Origin: Chondrosia reniformis
Taxonomy: Eukaryota; Porifera; Demospongiae; Chondrillida; Chondrillidae
Length of the DNA: 64,000 nt
NCBI GenBank assembly: GCA_947172415.1
Contig: OX359193.1
Span: forward strand, 3,590,501 to 3,654,500
Reading direction: 5' to 3'
The stretch's first letter is position 1; the number at the start of each line of letters is the position of its first letter. This document shows positions 32,046 to 43,763 of the stretch, one piece after another. The translations under genes and the position numbers were made by a program. The notes beneath the pieces were generated by a model, which saw only the letters and a program-made list of their open reading frames with translations, did not search any database and was not told where the DNA came from.

Positions 32046-33697
32046 ATGACAGTTAATGAAGTAGATGTGATGCAGGCAACACGATCTCTCCCCAAAGGCT
32101 CAGCAGGTGGCCCGATGGCCTCCGACCACAACATCTTCAGGACATTGTCAGGATATCGATGGGTGCTGAGGGCATCTTGCTACTGCAATCTCTCACTGCT
32201 TTTACCAACCTTGTGTATACAGGAGACATCCCTGCTGAGGTACGGCCCTTCTCTTGTGGAGCTTCCCTCACAGCCCTTAATAAGAAGGATGGAGGGGTAA
32301 GACCCATTGCGGTGGGTTGCACCCTTCAGTGCTTTGTAGCAAAGGTGGCCAGTAGGTCTGTCATGGAGAGAATGGGCCAGTACCTATCACCCTTACAACT
32401 TGGGTATGGGACCCTTTGGTGCGGAGGCAGCAGTCCAGTCTAGATTATATCTGCTCCTACTGCCACCTGATCATGTCACCTTGAAACTTGCTTTTAGGAA
32501 TGGCTTTAATACAGTCAGAAGAGATAAGATTTTATCAGCTGCTAGAGACATGGTACCTGAAATTTTCCCCTTCATTTTGGCATCCTATTCTGCAACCTCA
32601 ACCCTATTCTTCCGAGACACCGCTATACTGTCTGCTGAGGGTGTTCAGCAAGGGGACCTCTTGGGCCCTTTATTGTTTAGTCCCGTGATCCATCCATTAA
32701 TACTTGAGTTGAGGTCGGAGCTTTGCATCTTTTTGTATCTTTTTGTATCTTTTACCTGGATGATGGCACTTTGGGAGGCCCTGAAGAGGAGGTCTTACGA
32801 GACTTTCAGTTCATTGAATGTGAAGCGGAATATCTGGGCCTTGACCTCAACGAAAGCAAGACAGAACTAATTTGGGCAGAGCAAGCTAGCAGAAAGATCC
32901 TGGATGCTGCCCTTACCCTGTACAAAGTCCCCCTTGAGCAGGCTGTCATCCTGGGGTCACCCATTGGCCAGAGAGGCTCAATTGATACCACCCTTGCCGA
33001 CAAGACACAGGCCATGGGAGACAAGACACAGCCCATGGGAACAAGGTTGAGCCACTTTTCCAAAAATGATGCTATCACCCTGTTGCGCTATTTCATAGCC
33101 ATCCCAAAGGTACTGTACCTGCTAAGGACTGCTCCATGTTTCCAGTCTTTGCTTCTCAAGTCCTTTGACTTAGAGCTTCGCTCCTGTCTCAGTGCCATCC
33201 TCAATGTTGATCTGGTTGATAATTCAGCATGGACCCAGGCAACCTTACCTATTGGCTTTGGAGGTATTGGGGTCCGCAACACATCACAGCTTGCACCATC
33301 TGCCTTTCTGGCTTCTGCTGCTGGTTGTGTGAGCCTCACTGAACAGATCCTGCCACCTAGGCAGCATGGCGTCTCCCACCCAGGAGCTGAGGAGGCTCTA
33401 CAGAGTGGAGAGTGGGTCATAGTCATCAGCCTCCAGTTTCCCCTGGGAACATTCACCAAAAGTCATGGGACCAGCCACGTGTCCAAGCTACCCTTGATGG
33501 TTACCACTGACCCCAAGGCTCTTGGAAGCCTTCACAAAGCGTCAGGTGCTTGGCCGAATGTCCCAAATATCACATCCCTGGGGTTACGCATGGATAACGA
33601 AGTGGCACGTATAGCTGTAGGGCTTCGCCTGGGTGTTCCACTGTGCCATCCACACAAACTAATGAAGCACAATTGTGGGCTTTCATTATGCAGCTAG
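32046..33697 (+). pseudogene. LINE reverse transcriptase, frameshifted and catalytically damaged
   Basis: Three overlapping frames make up one reverse transcriptase. It runs from the SLPKGSAGGP region (about 32088), through LNKKDGGVRPIAVGCTLQCF (about 32275) and LGYG (about 32400), to PPDHVTLKLAFRNGFNTV (motif A, about 32463), EGVQQGDLLGPLLF (motif B, about 32638) and FYLDDGTLGG (motif C, about 32750). After that come LGSPIG, thumb and IPKVLYLLRTAP, and the end is IAVGLRLGVPLCHPHK. The motif A aspartate is replaced by alanine (KLAF where the family has KLDF), and the motif B proline is lost. An extra TTTTTGTATC copy near 32735 creates a frameshift just before motif C. The copy cannot be active. 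Confidence 0.85.
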
Positions 33698-33756
33698 TAT
33701 CAATGGCCTTCCAACGATGAAATGCTGCCTCAGTCTTGGGACCTTTGGGTGACCTT

Positions 33757-33777
33757 ATTATTATTATTATTATTATT
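33757..33777. repeat. TTA microsatellite
   Basis: A run of about seven TTA units directly beside the hairpin-family copy. Confidence 0.85.
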
Positions 33778-34218
33778 TTTTAGGGGCTGCCACAGGCAGC
33801 CCCTTATATTGTTTTCATTTGCCGATTACGTTGTACGGCTTCATGTTACGGAAAGATATATATATATAGATCTATATATATATATCTATATATATAATAC
33901 GGGTTCATACGCAACTGTTATAACACTTTATTTATACGTCGATATATATTTAATACAGGTTCATATATACGCAACTATTATAATACTTTATAATACTTAA
34001 TTTATACATCAATACATCGTTTTGCAAATGGCGGCGTTAAGGAAGCTTTAGTTAACGAAGCTTTTCTGTCGCTATTTATAGTGTTCAGGACACTTAAGCG
34101 TCTTCAATCGTTAGTATTACGAATATATATATTAAATGCCAACGATACGGCCAAGTAGTTCGAGTTAATTCGGGGGGCGGCAGCCCCACGAGTTTTTAAA
34201 CTCGAAATACTTGTATTA
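33778..34218 (-). mobile_element. GGGGCTGCC hairpin family, full-length copy
   Basis: Reverse orientation: the GGGGCTGCC...GGCAGCCCC hairpin comes first and the CGAGTTTAAAAACTCG-like end last (34195-34212). It is closely similar to 29791-30222. Confidence 0.85.
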
Positions 34219-34254
34219 TTTATGTGTCAATCATAAATAATAAAAATAATAATA

Positions 34255-35310
34255 ATTATACTAGGTACCTACTTGGTACCTAGTATAATTAGTACTAGAA
34301 CCAACAACTAGTACTTACCACTAGTTCATACAACTACTACATACAACTAGTACATTAAACTAGGGCATACAACTAGTACATATAAGTAGTACATATAATT
34401 GGCACATAAAACTAGTACGTATAACTAAATAAATTAGTAAATATAACTAGTACAAACAAATAATACATACAACAAGTACATACAAATAATACATACAACA
34501 AGTACATACAACTAGTACATACAAATAGTACATACAACTAGTACTACAATGAGGACATAGAAATAGAACATTCAACTAAACCATATAACTAGTAATTAGT
34601 AGGACCAACTAGTACATACAACTAGTACCTACAACTAGTAAATATAACTAGTACTAGTACATACGACTAGTAAATACAACTAGTACATACAACTAGTAAC
34701 GCATTCAAACAACTAGTACATACAGCTAGTAATTATAACTTGGACTAGTACATACAACAAGTACATAAAATTAGTACACACACCTCGTACATACAACTAG
34801 TACATACAACTAGTACATACAACTTGTACATATAAATAGTAACTAGTACATACAACTAGTATATTCAACTAGTACCCACTTGGTACCTAGTATAATTAGT
34901 ACTAGAACCAACAACTAGTACTTACCACTAGTTCATACAACTACTACATACAACTAGTACATTAAACTAGGGCATACAAATAGTACATATAAGTAGTACA
35001 TACAACTAGTACATAAAACTAGTACATGCAACCAGTACCTATAACTAGTAACTAGTGCATACAACTAATACATACAACTAGAACTTACAACTAGTGCCTG
35101 CAACTTGTAATTATAACTAGTTCTAGTACATACAACTAGTACATACAACTAGTACCTATAGCTTGTAATTATAATTAGTACTAGTACTTATAACTAATAC
35201 ATACAACTAGTACATGCAACTAGAATATACATACAGACATTACATATAACTAGTTATGACTACATACATGTAGTCCATACAACTAGAACATACAACTAGT
35301 ACCTACCTTA
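34255..35310 (+). repeat. 13-bp satellite block
   Basis: Satellite with a segment repeated at 34263-34400 and 34866-34990. The segment 34310-34510 also recurs at about 40060-40240. Confidence 0.9.
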
Positions 35311-36375
35311 TCTTCCCATCAAGTTCTCAGCATAAGTACAGACAGAAGCTAGAGAAGAAAACCAAAGAGGTATACGATCATCCCTCCCCCCATCTGCAGT
35401 GTGCAGTTGACCTGGCCCAAGAGAAAGGATCTTCTTCCTGGCTGACAGTCACTCCATTGGAAGAGTATGGATTCTACCTATACAAGGGGGAATTTTGAGA
35501 GCACTATGCCTAAGATATGGATGTACCCCAAACAACCCTACCCAAACATGCAACTGTGTAACAGCGTTCACTGTTGATCATGCCATTATATGTCCAATGG
35601 GTGGCTTTCCGACCATCCACCATAATGATATCCGTGATATCACTGCCTCATTGCTCAATGAGGTATGCCACAATGTTGCCACAAAACCTCCCTTACACCC
35701 ACTGACAAGTGAAACGTTTCTTCTACATTCAGCAAATGTTGCAGATGGTGCTCACCCAGACTTCCATGCCAGTACTTTCGGGAGCAACACTCATTCTTTG
35801 ACAAACGGGTTTTTCACCCTAACGCATCCAGCAACCGTTCCTCCTCATTGGCAACTGAAAACAAGACGCATGAGGCTGAAAAGAAAAGAGAATATGCCCA
35901 GCACATACAGGATGTTGAACATGGAGTATTTACACCCATTGTCCTCTCCAATGTACGAAGTATGGGAAGGGAGGCAACCATCTTCTACAAGAGACTGGCA
36001 GACCTGGTTGCACAGAAGCAGCAAAGGCCATATGCCCTTGTCATGAATTGGTGGAGATGCCGTCTGTCATTTGCTATACTTAGGTCCGCCATTATGTGCA
36101 TCTGTGGAAGTCGTTCCTTTCTACATTAACCAATCTGTGAGGTGGACGTATCTTTTGCTACCTCTGAGGGAGGTATCTCAACAAACCATTGAAAATACTA
36201 CATAGATTGGTAGCTTTGATTTTTTAAAGACACTGCCAAAATCCATTACGTATTATAAATCTCTTGTAGATGAGTAATTAGGCTGTTTTTAATTTTTCTT
36301 TTGAATGTATACAATCATTTCACTATTTTAACTCATTTGTTGTAACTCTATTGTATTATTATTATTTAGTTTGTG
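35311..36375 (+). pseudogene. LINE C-terminal region with Cys/His knuckle and restriction-like endonuclease
   Basis: Frames at about 35320-35494, 35495-36046 and 35848-36129 make up the C-terminal part. In order: DLAQEKGSSSWLTVTPLEEY, GFYLYKG, then a CNC...H...C knuckle (CNCVTAFTVDHAIICPMGGF), and HHNDIRDITASLLNEVCHNV. A degraded ARxD...FFDV endonuclease-like block and FYKRLADLV with RSAIMCICGSRS follow. In related intact copies a second acidic pair (D, about 14 residues, D) marks a restriction-like nuclease. Here that block is frameshifted and the second Asp is lost. About 240 bp of AT-rich 3' sequence with an ATT-rich tail follows. It belongs to a different subfamily from 31240-33720, so it is probably a separate insertion. 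Confidence 0.75.
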
Positions 36376-36660
36376 GTGTTTACTAGTTCATACAAATGGT
36401 ACACACAACTAGTACCTCCCAACAGAAAAATGTAACCAGTACTAGTACATACAACTAGTACATAAAACTAGTACATACAAATAGTAACTAGTGCATACAA
36501 CTAGTACATACAAATAGTACATAAAACTGGTACTACAACTAGCACATACCACTAGTACATACAACAAGTACATACAACTAGAACTTACTCCTAGTAACTA
36601 CAAATAGTATATATAACTAGTGCTATTACATACAACTTGTACATACAACTAGTAACGTAA
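36376..36660 (+). repeat. 13-bp satellite block
   Basis: Short block of ACTAGTACATACA-type units. Confidence 0.85.
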
Positions 36661-37510
36661 CTAAGTATTAGTAAGGGTGGTTTTTAAGTCCAATTCGTTC
36701 GTTCAATGTTCTACGCTAAGGAAGAGAAAGCTAATTTTAAGCTAGAAAATGAAAGCTAGCCGAACGTCCGCCATTTTTGACAGAGATATATACAGTACAA
36801 GTTACAATATACTAAGGTAATCTAATATAAATAAATAAATAATTCATATGGCTCCAAGAAAGGACCTAGAAACAAAATGGGCATATCATCATAAAGTTTA
36901 GGGTATAAAACTCATTTAAAATAAAGGGATTTTTCATTTAGGCCTCCGTTTGTTAGAAAACGGAGGACAAAGTCCCATAGGAAATTTATATTGAAACCAA
37001 GTGTTATATTCATAAAATTTTCAATTGGTCAGATCACCTTGAAACTAACATATATCATGGTACATGTCTATGACAAACATCTGGCGAAATTTTGTTTAAT
37101 TAAAATTGCAAAATAATCGAGATATAATGAAGAATTCAAGGTTATGATTGTGCAATCTGGTGATGTATTATGTTTTGTATTGCTTCACCGACACCCTCGT
37201 ATGTCGCTCCGTACATGCACATGGTTGTGAATCTGTGACGTAGCAAAAACGTCACCACCTCGTTGCTAAAGAAGATCATCCTTCGAGAACGGCTATGACA
37301 AGTCGACGCTCTCCTACGAGAAGGAGCTACCGAACAGGCGAGTTGTAGCAAAGGTTAGATAAAGCGTTTTTGTATACGTTCCCGTCAAGTTTGAGGCAGA
37401 GTTGTTCCTATATTGATGCGAAAGACTGGATTCGTTTGGTCGACCGTATTACTTTGGTAATTTAAGCTCTGTCTTCTCTTCTTACGTTATCTGTTAATAT
37501 TTTTACTTGT
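36661..37510. other. non-satellite block, nothing recognised
   Basis: About 850 bp without a supported gene. A short palindrome, CCTCCGTTTGTTAGAAAACGG followed by AGG, lies near 36942-36966. A 69-codon minus-strand frame (37142-37351) has no recognisable domain. Confidence 0.4.
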
Positions 37511-37735
37511 CCATGTGGAGTGTTTGTTGCGATCATTACGAGAATAAAGCTTTGTTGAGTGTCAGCAACATGAATTTACTAATTTCCTATTTATACTGAA
37601 TTGTATTCCCACTCCTCATATATTGCTGATGCATGAAGACCTCTGGGTCGAAACGTCCAGAATTAGTAAATTCATATTGCTGACTTTCAACTAGGCTTTA
37701 TTCTTATCCATGTTAGTACGTTTTCCATGTGTACT
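37511..37735 (+). mobile_element. hammerhead-like unit inside a 70-bp inverted repeat
   Basis: The left arm (37511-37583) and right arm (37660-37730) are inverted copies sharing GAATTTACTAATT and AATAAAGC. The motif lies between them. The right arm resembles the 3' tails of the Penelope-like elements (motif, then AATTCATATTGCTGA, then a TTTATTCTT-like end). Confidence 0.6.
37626..37658 (+). ncRNA. hammerhead-ribozyme-like motif with small insertion
   Basis: CTGATG, CAT, GA, then GACC...GGGTC, GAAACGTCC. The three extra bases in the CUGANGA box may impair activity. Confidence 0.5.
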
Positions 37736-37794
37736 ACATACAGTAACGAAATTGCTTATAGCGAATGTCTATAAGTATAGTGAAATACTTTGTT

Positions 37795-37990
37795 AGCTAA
37801 TTACACTCAAGTACACTACACAGTGCAAGTTACTAGCAAATATATAAAATATTAAATTACAATCAAGTACTACACAGTACAAGTTACAAATTTAAGAGAT
37901 CGAAGTGACTATGTAATATTAAAATTACAATCAAGTACTAGCTACACAGTGCAAGTTACAAATTTAAAGAGATCCAAGTGACCCCTAGAA
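37795..37990 (+). repeat. tandem repeat of about 75 bp, three copies
   Basis: Units share ATTACAATCAAGTACT, CACAGT-CAAGTTAC and AAATTTAA-GAGATC-AAGTGAC. The third copy is clearest and the first is partial. Confidence 0.7.
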
Positions 37991-38034
37991 TAATCAGTAT
38001 TTTAAACATTACAAGACTTTAGTAATAAAATTAT

Positions 38035-39258
38035 TAACTAGTACATACAGATAGTACATACAACTAGTTTGTAATACATACAACTAGTACATACAACTAG
38101 TGCATAAAACTAGTACTTACAACAAGTACCTACATGTAGTAAATATAACCAGTACTAGGCCATTCAAATCAGTTCATACAACTAGTATATACAGCCAATA
38201 GATAAAACTAGTTATGAGTACATACAAGTAGTACATACAATTAGTACATACAACTTGTAAAAAAACACTATACAAAACTAGTATATGAAACTAGTCCTAC
38301 AACTATAACTTAGAACTAGTACATACAACTAATACATACAATTAGTACATACAACTAGTGCATAAAACTAGTACTTACAACTAGTATCTACAACTAGTAA
38401 TTATAACTAGTATAATACATCCAACTAGTATATACAACTAGTACCTACAAGTAGCAAATATAACCAGTAATAGGACATTAAACTAGTTCGTACAACTAGT
38501 ACATACAGCCAATAGAAATAACTAGTTATGAGTACATACAAGTAGTACATACAAGTAGAACCTACAATTAGTATGTGTAACCAACACATAAAACTAGTAC
38601 ATAAAACTAGTACATACAACTTGTACAACAAACTAGTACACAAAAGTAGTATATACAACTAGTACTAAAATTAGTACTTAGAACGAGTACATACAATTAG
38701 TATATACAACTTGTACATAGAACTAGCACATAACTAGTTTATATAACAAGTTTATATACCTAGTACATAAAACTAGTACAGAGAACTAGTACTTAAAACG
38801 AGTACAAAACACTAGTATATAAAAGTAGTACATAAGACTAGAAAATAACTAGTATGTACAGATAGCACATACAACTACTAATGAGAACATATAAACTAGT
38901 CCATACCACTAGTACATACAACTAGTACATAAAACTAATACATATAACTCGTATATGCAACTAGTACGTTCAACCAGTACATACAACTAGTACCTACAAA
39001 TAGTAAATACAACTAGTACATACATTTAGTAGAAACAACCAGTACATAGAACAAGTACATAACTAGTACATACAACTAGTACATACTACTATAAAATACA
39101 AAGAACTAGTACATAGAACTAGTACATATGACTAGTACATACAACTAGGAAATATAACTAGTACATACAAATAATACTGCAACTATATAGTGCATAGAAC
39201 GAGTACTTAGAATGAGGACATAAAGCTAGTACATAAAACTAGTACAAAAGTAGTACAT
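38035..39258 (+). repeat. 13-bp satellite block, forward orientation
   Basis: ACTAGTACATACA units on the plus strand. Confidence 0.9.
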
Positions 39259-40040
39259 ATAGCTAGTTCTATATACTAATTGTAGCACTAGTGTAATATA
39301 CTAGTTATATCTACTAGTTTTACACACTAGTTGTATGTACTAGTTATATGTGTAATTACTAGTTATATGTACTAGTTGTATGTACCAGGTACATGTTCTA
39401 TATAGCCATATGTCCTAATTCTATGTATTAGTTGTATGCACTAATTTTAGGTACTAGTTGTATGAACTAATTGTATGTACTAGTTGTATATACTAGTTGT
39501 ATGTACTAGTTTTATATACTAGTTGTCTGCACTAGTTGTAGTACTAGTTATATTTACTAGTTGTATGCACTAGTTGTATGAAGTAGTTGTATATACTAGT
39601 TGTATATACTAGTTGTCTGTTCTAGTTGTATGTACTAGTTGTAGGTCCTATCTTATTCTAATTATAGGTCTATGTACAAGTTATATGTACTAGTTGTATG
39701 TACTAGTAGTATGGACTAGTTATGTGCTGGTTGTATGTACTAGTTATGTACTAGCTCTATGTGCAAGTTGTATGTAGTACCAGTTATATGTACAAGTTGT
39801 AGGTACTAGTTGTATGTACTCGGTGTATGCACTAGTGGTATGTACTAGTTGTATGTACTAGTTGCATGTAGTCATTCCTAGTTGTATCTACTAGTTATAA
39901 GTAATAGTAGTAGTTATATTTAGTAGATGTAGGCACAGGTTGTATGTACTAATTGTATGTACTAGTACTAGTTAAAAATAACTAGTTGTAGGTAATAGTT
40001 CTATGTACTAGTTGTATGTACAAGTAGTATGTTCTGGTTG
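39259..40040 (-). repeat. 13-bp satellite block, reverse orientation
   Basis: The plus strand now reads TGTATGTACTAGT. The switch is abrupt at both ends. Confidence 0.92.
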
Positions 40041-40627
40041 TACATACAAGTATACACAACTAGTACTTACAACTAGTTCATACAACTACTACATACAACT
40101 AGTACATAAAACTAGGACATACAACTAGTACATATAAGTAGTACATATAATTGGCACATAAAACTAGTACGTATAACTAAATAAATTAGTAAATATGACT
40201 AGTACATACAAATAATACATACAACAAGTACATACAACTAGTACGTAGAACTAGTACCTACAACATATACATACAACTAGCACATATAACTAGTACCTAT
40301 TACTGGTACATACAACTAGTACATATATCTAGTACATACACATAGACCTAGTACATACAACTAGTACATACAAATAGTACATACAACTAGTACATACAAC
40401 TAGTTCATACACTTAGTACATAGAACTAGTACATACAAGTACATACAACTAGTACAAATAACTAGTTCTTACAACTAGTACCTATAACTAGTACATATTA
40501 GTTGTACATACAACTAGTACATAAAACTAGTACATACACATAGACCTATTGCATACAACTAGTCTATACAATTAGTACAAATAACTAGCACATTAAACTA
40601 GTACTACAACTAGTACATACAACTAGT
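40041..40627 (+). repeat. 13-bp satellite block, forward orientation
   Basis: Forward units up to the edge of the Penelope-like element. The final 110 bp aligns with the reverse complement of 42656-42860. Confidence 0.9.
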
Positions 40628-40660
40628 ACAATGAAGTGATAGGTTTTATTTGTCGCGATC

Positions 40661-41332
40661 ATGATGATATATAAAGTATCATCCATCGATTCACCAACCT
40701 ACAACCTAGCTAAAATGATAACCAAAATACTCATGCCTCTAGTGGGTGCGTCCTCTCATTGTGTCCAAAACTCAACCAATTTTGTCCAGCTACTCCATAA
40801 CTCCTATTTACAACATAATGACGTAATGGTCAGTTTTGATGTAGTTAGCCTCTTCACGATGGTTCCAGTTGCAGAGGCCGTCGACATCATATTAGGCCGT
40901 CTCCACAAAGATTCCGGCCTTAAAGAGAGAACTGATCTGACACCAAACATCATCATTGACTTTCTGAAGAAGTGCTTAACAACCACTTACTTCCAGTACC
41001 AAGACAAATTTTACAAGCAGAGAGAAGGTGCAGCAATGGGTTCACCCCTCTCCCCTCTCATTGCCTACATCTTTATGGAATTCTTTGAAGAACTAGCTAT
41101 CGAGACGGCCAAGGACAAACCATCACTCTGGCTCCGTTTTGTAGATGACACATTCGTTAGATGGAGACATGGAGAGGAGAACCCAAGAAGCTTTTTCGGC
41201 CACCTCAACTCCATCAGAAGTACCATCCAATTCACAAGAGAGAAAGAAGAGAGAGGACAGTTGCCCTTCCTGGATGTTTTAGTCAGAAAAGATACCTTGA
41301 GCCAACAGTTTCATTTCAGTCTCTTCAGGTAA
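40661..41332 (+). pseudogene. Penelope-like reverse transcriptase core
   Basis: A 223-codon frame encodes the palm: IDSPTYNLAKMITKIL, then VSFDVVSLFTMVPV (motif A), QREGAAMGSPLSPLIAYIF (motif B), LRFVDDTFVRW (motif C) and GQLPFLDVLVRK. All catalytic aspartates are present. The N-terminal region is missing, since the frame starts beside the inverted end. A stop and frameshift near 41326 break the link to the downstream region, where VYRKPTHTD-type sequence resumes in another frame. Family role: RNA-directed DNA synthesis primed at a nick made by the linked GIY-YIG nuclease. Confidence 0.88.
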
Positions 41333-42429
41333 CCGACGCACACTGATAGTTACATAAATTACAAATCCAATCACCACCCTGCTACCAAGATTGCCATCAT
41401 CCTTTGCCTAAGAAAGAGAGCAGAAGACATTTGCCAAGGAGAAGATCTAAAGAAAGAACTCAACCACATTGAAGATGTCTTCATTGCTAATGGCTATCCC
41501 AGAGGACTTGTGAAGAGGACTTTACACAAAAGGAAAGGCAACAGATAACCAGAGCAGGAAACGGATGAACAAGAGAGGAGACTGTGCCTACCTTACATCA
41601 AAGACATCAGTGAAACTCTCCATAGGACCGGCAGACCCCTCAAAGTCAGGATACTACACAAGGCTCCAACCACTTTGCGTTCCCTACTGACCAGGGTTAA
41701 GCCACTAACCCCCAGGGACAAGGTGACTGGAATCATTTACCTGATCCCCTGTGAGTATGGAGACAACTACATTGGGGAAACCTCAAAAACCTTAAATGAA
41801 GGGCTGAAGGAACACCAACGGGCTGTAAGAAGAATGGACAACAATAACTCAGCTGCTGTACATGTGAGAGACACTGGACACAACATCTCATGGGAAAATG
41901 CCAAAAAAATGCTGAAAGAAGATAACAAGATGAAAAGAATGACATGTATTTTGAGTTTAAAAACTGGTGGGGCTGCCGCCCCCAAATTAACTCGAACTAC
42001 TTGGCCACATCGTTGGGATTTATTATATATATTCGTAATACTAACGATTGAGGAAGCTTAAGTGTCCTGAACTTTATAAATAATGATGGAAAAGCTTCAT
42101 TAACTAAAGCTTCCGGAACGCCGCCATTTGCAAAATGATGTATTGACGTAAAAATTAAGTGTAACAATAGTTACGTATAAACTCGTATTATACATATATC
42201 CACGAATAAAATAAGTGTTGTAATAGTTGCGTATGAACCCGTATTATATATATATATATATATATCTTTCCGTAACATGAAACCATACCACGTAATCGGC
42301 AAATAAAAACAATATAAAGGGCTGCCACAGGCAGCCCCTAATAAAGAGGTAATCAAGATTAAGACCATCCCCTGTTTGGACCAAGGAATCTATTTGGATC
42401 CTATCTGGAATGATTTTACTTAATTAACA
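41333..42429 (+). pseudogene. Penelope-like linker and GIY-YIG endonuclease, interrupted
   Basis: After the frameshift the linker reads YINYKSNHHPATKIAIILCL, then KRAEDICQG and LCLPYIKDISETL, with a stop near 41548. The nuclease frame (41675 onward) contains GIIYLIPCEYGDNYIGETSK and LKEHQRAVRRMDNNNSAAVH. At about 41942 the coding sequence is cut after KKMLKEDNKMKR by a hairpin-family copy of about 400 bp. It resumes at about 42347 with EVIKIK, then CLDQGIYLDPIWNDF and a stop. The flanking halves fit the intact C-terminus at 22149-22547. Confidence 0.82.
41942..42345 (+). mobile_element. GGGGCTGCC hairpin family copy inserted in Penelope-like gene
   Basis: TATTTTGAGTTTAAAAACTG, then GGGGCTGCCGCCCC at the start. 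It ends in a GGGCTGCC...GGCAGCCCC hairpin and TAA. It sits inside the GIY-YIG coding sequence. Confidence 0.88.
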
Positions 42430-42547
42430 CTTGTAATTCATTTTTATCCTCATTAAATATGCGGTGCACTTTTTCATCACATCCATTTTCACACCTGCCA
42501 AACAACTTCTATTTAAACACCAACCTTTCCTCACTTTTTTCAAATTG

Positions 42548-42576
42548 CTGATGAAGACCTACGGGTTAAAACGTTC
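42548..42576 (+). ncRNA. hammerhead-ribozyme-like motif, degenerate
   Basis: CTGATGA, GACC...GGGT, TAAAACGTTC. GAAA has become TAAA. Confidence 0.5.
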
Positions 42577-42655
42577 TATTCCAAACATTTAATGTTGATG
42601 TTGCTCAATAAACTTCTTATATCATCATGATCTCAACAAATAAACCTTATCACTT

Positions 42656-43385
42656 CATTGTACTAGTTGTATGTACTAGTTGAATGTACAAGTTCTATGT
42701 ACTAGTTGTTTATACTAGTTATAAATACTAGTTGTATGTCCTAGTTGTATGTAGTAATTGTAGTACTAGTTTAATGCACTAGTTGAGAGTACTAGTTGTA
42801 TGTACTATGTCTATGTGTATGTATTGGTTTTATGTACTAGTTGCATATACCGTAATATGTACTAGGTATAGGTATTACTTGTATATACTAGTAGTATGTA
42901 CTAGTTGTATGTACTAGTTGTATGTACTAATTGTGTGTACAATTACTACATACTAGTTGTATGTACTAGGTCTATGTGCATGTACTAGTTAATTGTACTG
43001 GCTGTATGAACGAGTTATATGTACTAGTTGGATGTACTTGTTGTATGTACTAGTTGTATGTACTAGTTGTATGTACTAGTTTTATGTATCAATTATATGT
43101 ACTAGTTATATGTACTAGTTGGATGTACTTGTTGTATGTACTAGTTGTATGTACTAGTTGTATGTACTAGTTGTATGAACTAGTTTTATGTATCAATTAT
43201 ATGTACTAGTTATATGTACTAGTTGGATGTACTTGTTGTATGTACTAGTTGTATGTTCTAGTTGTATGTACTAGTTGTATGTACTAGTTTTATGTATCAA
43301 TTATATGTACTAGTTATATGTACTAATTGTATGTAACTAGTTTTATGTACTAGTTTAATGGACTAGTTGCATGTACTTGTATGTA
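42656..43385 (-). repeat. 13-bp satellite block, reverse orientation, with higher-order repeat
   Basis: The plus strand reads TGTATGTACTAGT. A unit of about 85-115 bp containing TTGGATGTACTTGTTG and TTTTATGTATCAATTA is repeated three times between about 43014 and 43320. Confidence 0.92.
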
Positions 43386-43748
43386 CAACTAGAACATACT
43401 ACTAGTATATACAACTAGTAACTAGTACATACAACTAGTACCTACAATTATTGAATATAACTAGTACTAGTACATACAACTAGTACATAAAACTAAATCA
43501 TACAACTAAATCATACAACTAGTACATACAACTAGTAACAATTGCATACAACTAGTACATACCACTAGTACATACAACTAGTACCTACAACTAGTACATA
43601 CAACTAGTACCTTACACTAGCACCACAACTGGTACATAGAACTAGTACATATATCTAGTACATACTATTAGTATATGCAACTAGTACATACAACTAGTTC
43701 ATACAACTTGCATATACAACTAGTACAAACAGGTAGTACGTAACTGGT
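43386..43748 (+). repeat. 13-bp satellite block, forward orientation
   Basis: Orientation returns to ACTAGTACATACA at about 43385. Confidence 0.9.
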
Positions 43749-43763
43749 ATATGTAGCTAGTAC

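Larger units (their letters stand above)
31240..33720 (+). mobile_element. non-LTR retrotransposon fragment (LINE with restriction-like endonuclease type), 3'-truncated
   Basis: Plus-strand coding remnants cover an N-terminal zinc-finger-like region, a conserved linker and the full reverse transcriptase. They end just before the C-terminal Cys/His and endonuclease region. The order and motifs match a family I know from sponge and cnidarian genomes. It is followed by a short unique tail and a TTA microsatellite. Confidence 0.8.
40628..42655 (+). mobile_element. Penelope-like element with inverted ends and nested insertion
   Basis: Coding remnants (reverse transcriptase, then GIY-YIG) are followed by a hammerhead-like motif and tail. 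The first 42 bp (40630-40672) are an inverted copy of the last 42 bp (about 42614-42655): CAATGAAGTGATAGG at the left, CCTTATCACTTCATTG at the right. A hairpin-family copy interrupts the nuclease end. Confidence 0.85.

Noticed and set aside
39259..40040. Telomere-like repeat
   Set aside because: TGTATGTACTAGT is simply the reverse complement of the main satellite and lacks a G-rich telomeric pattern.
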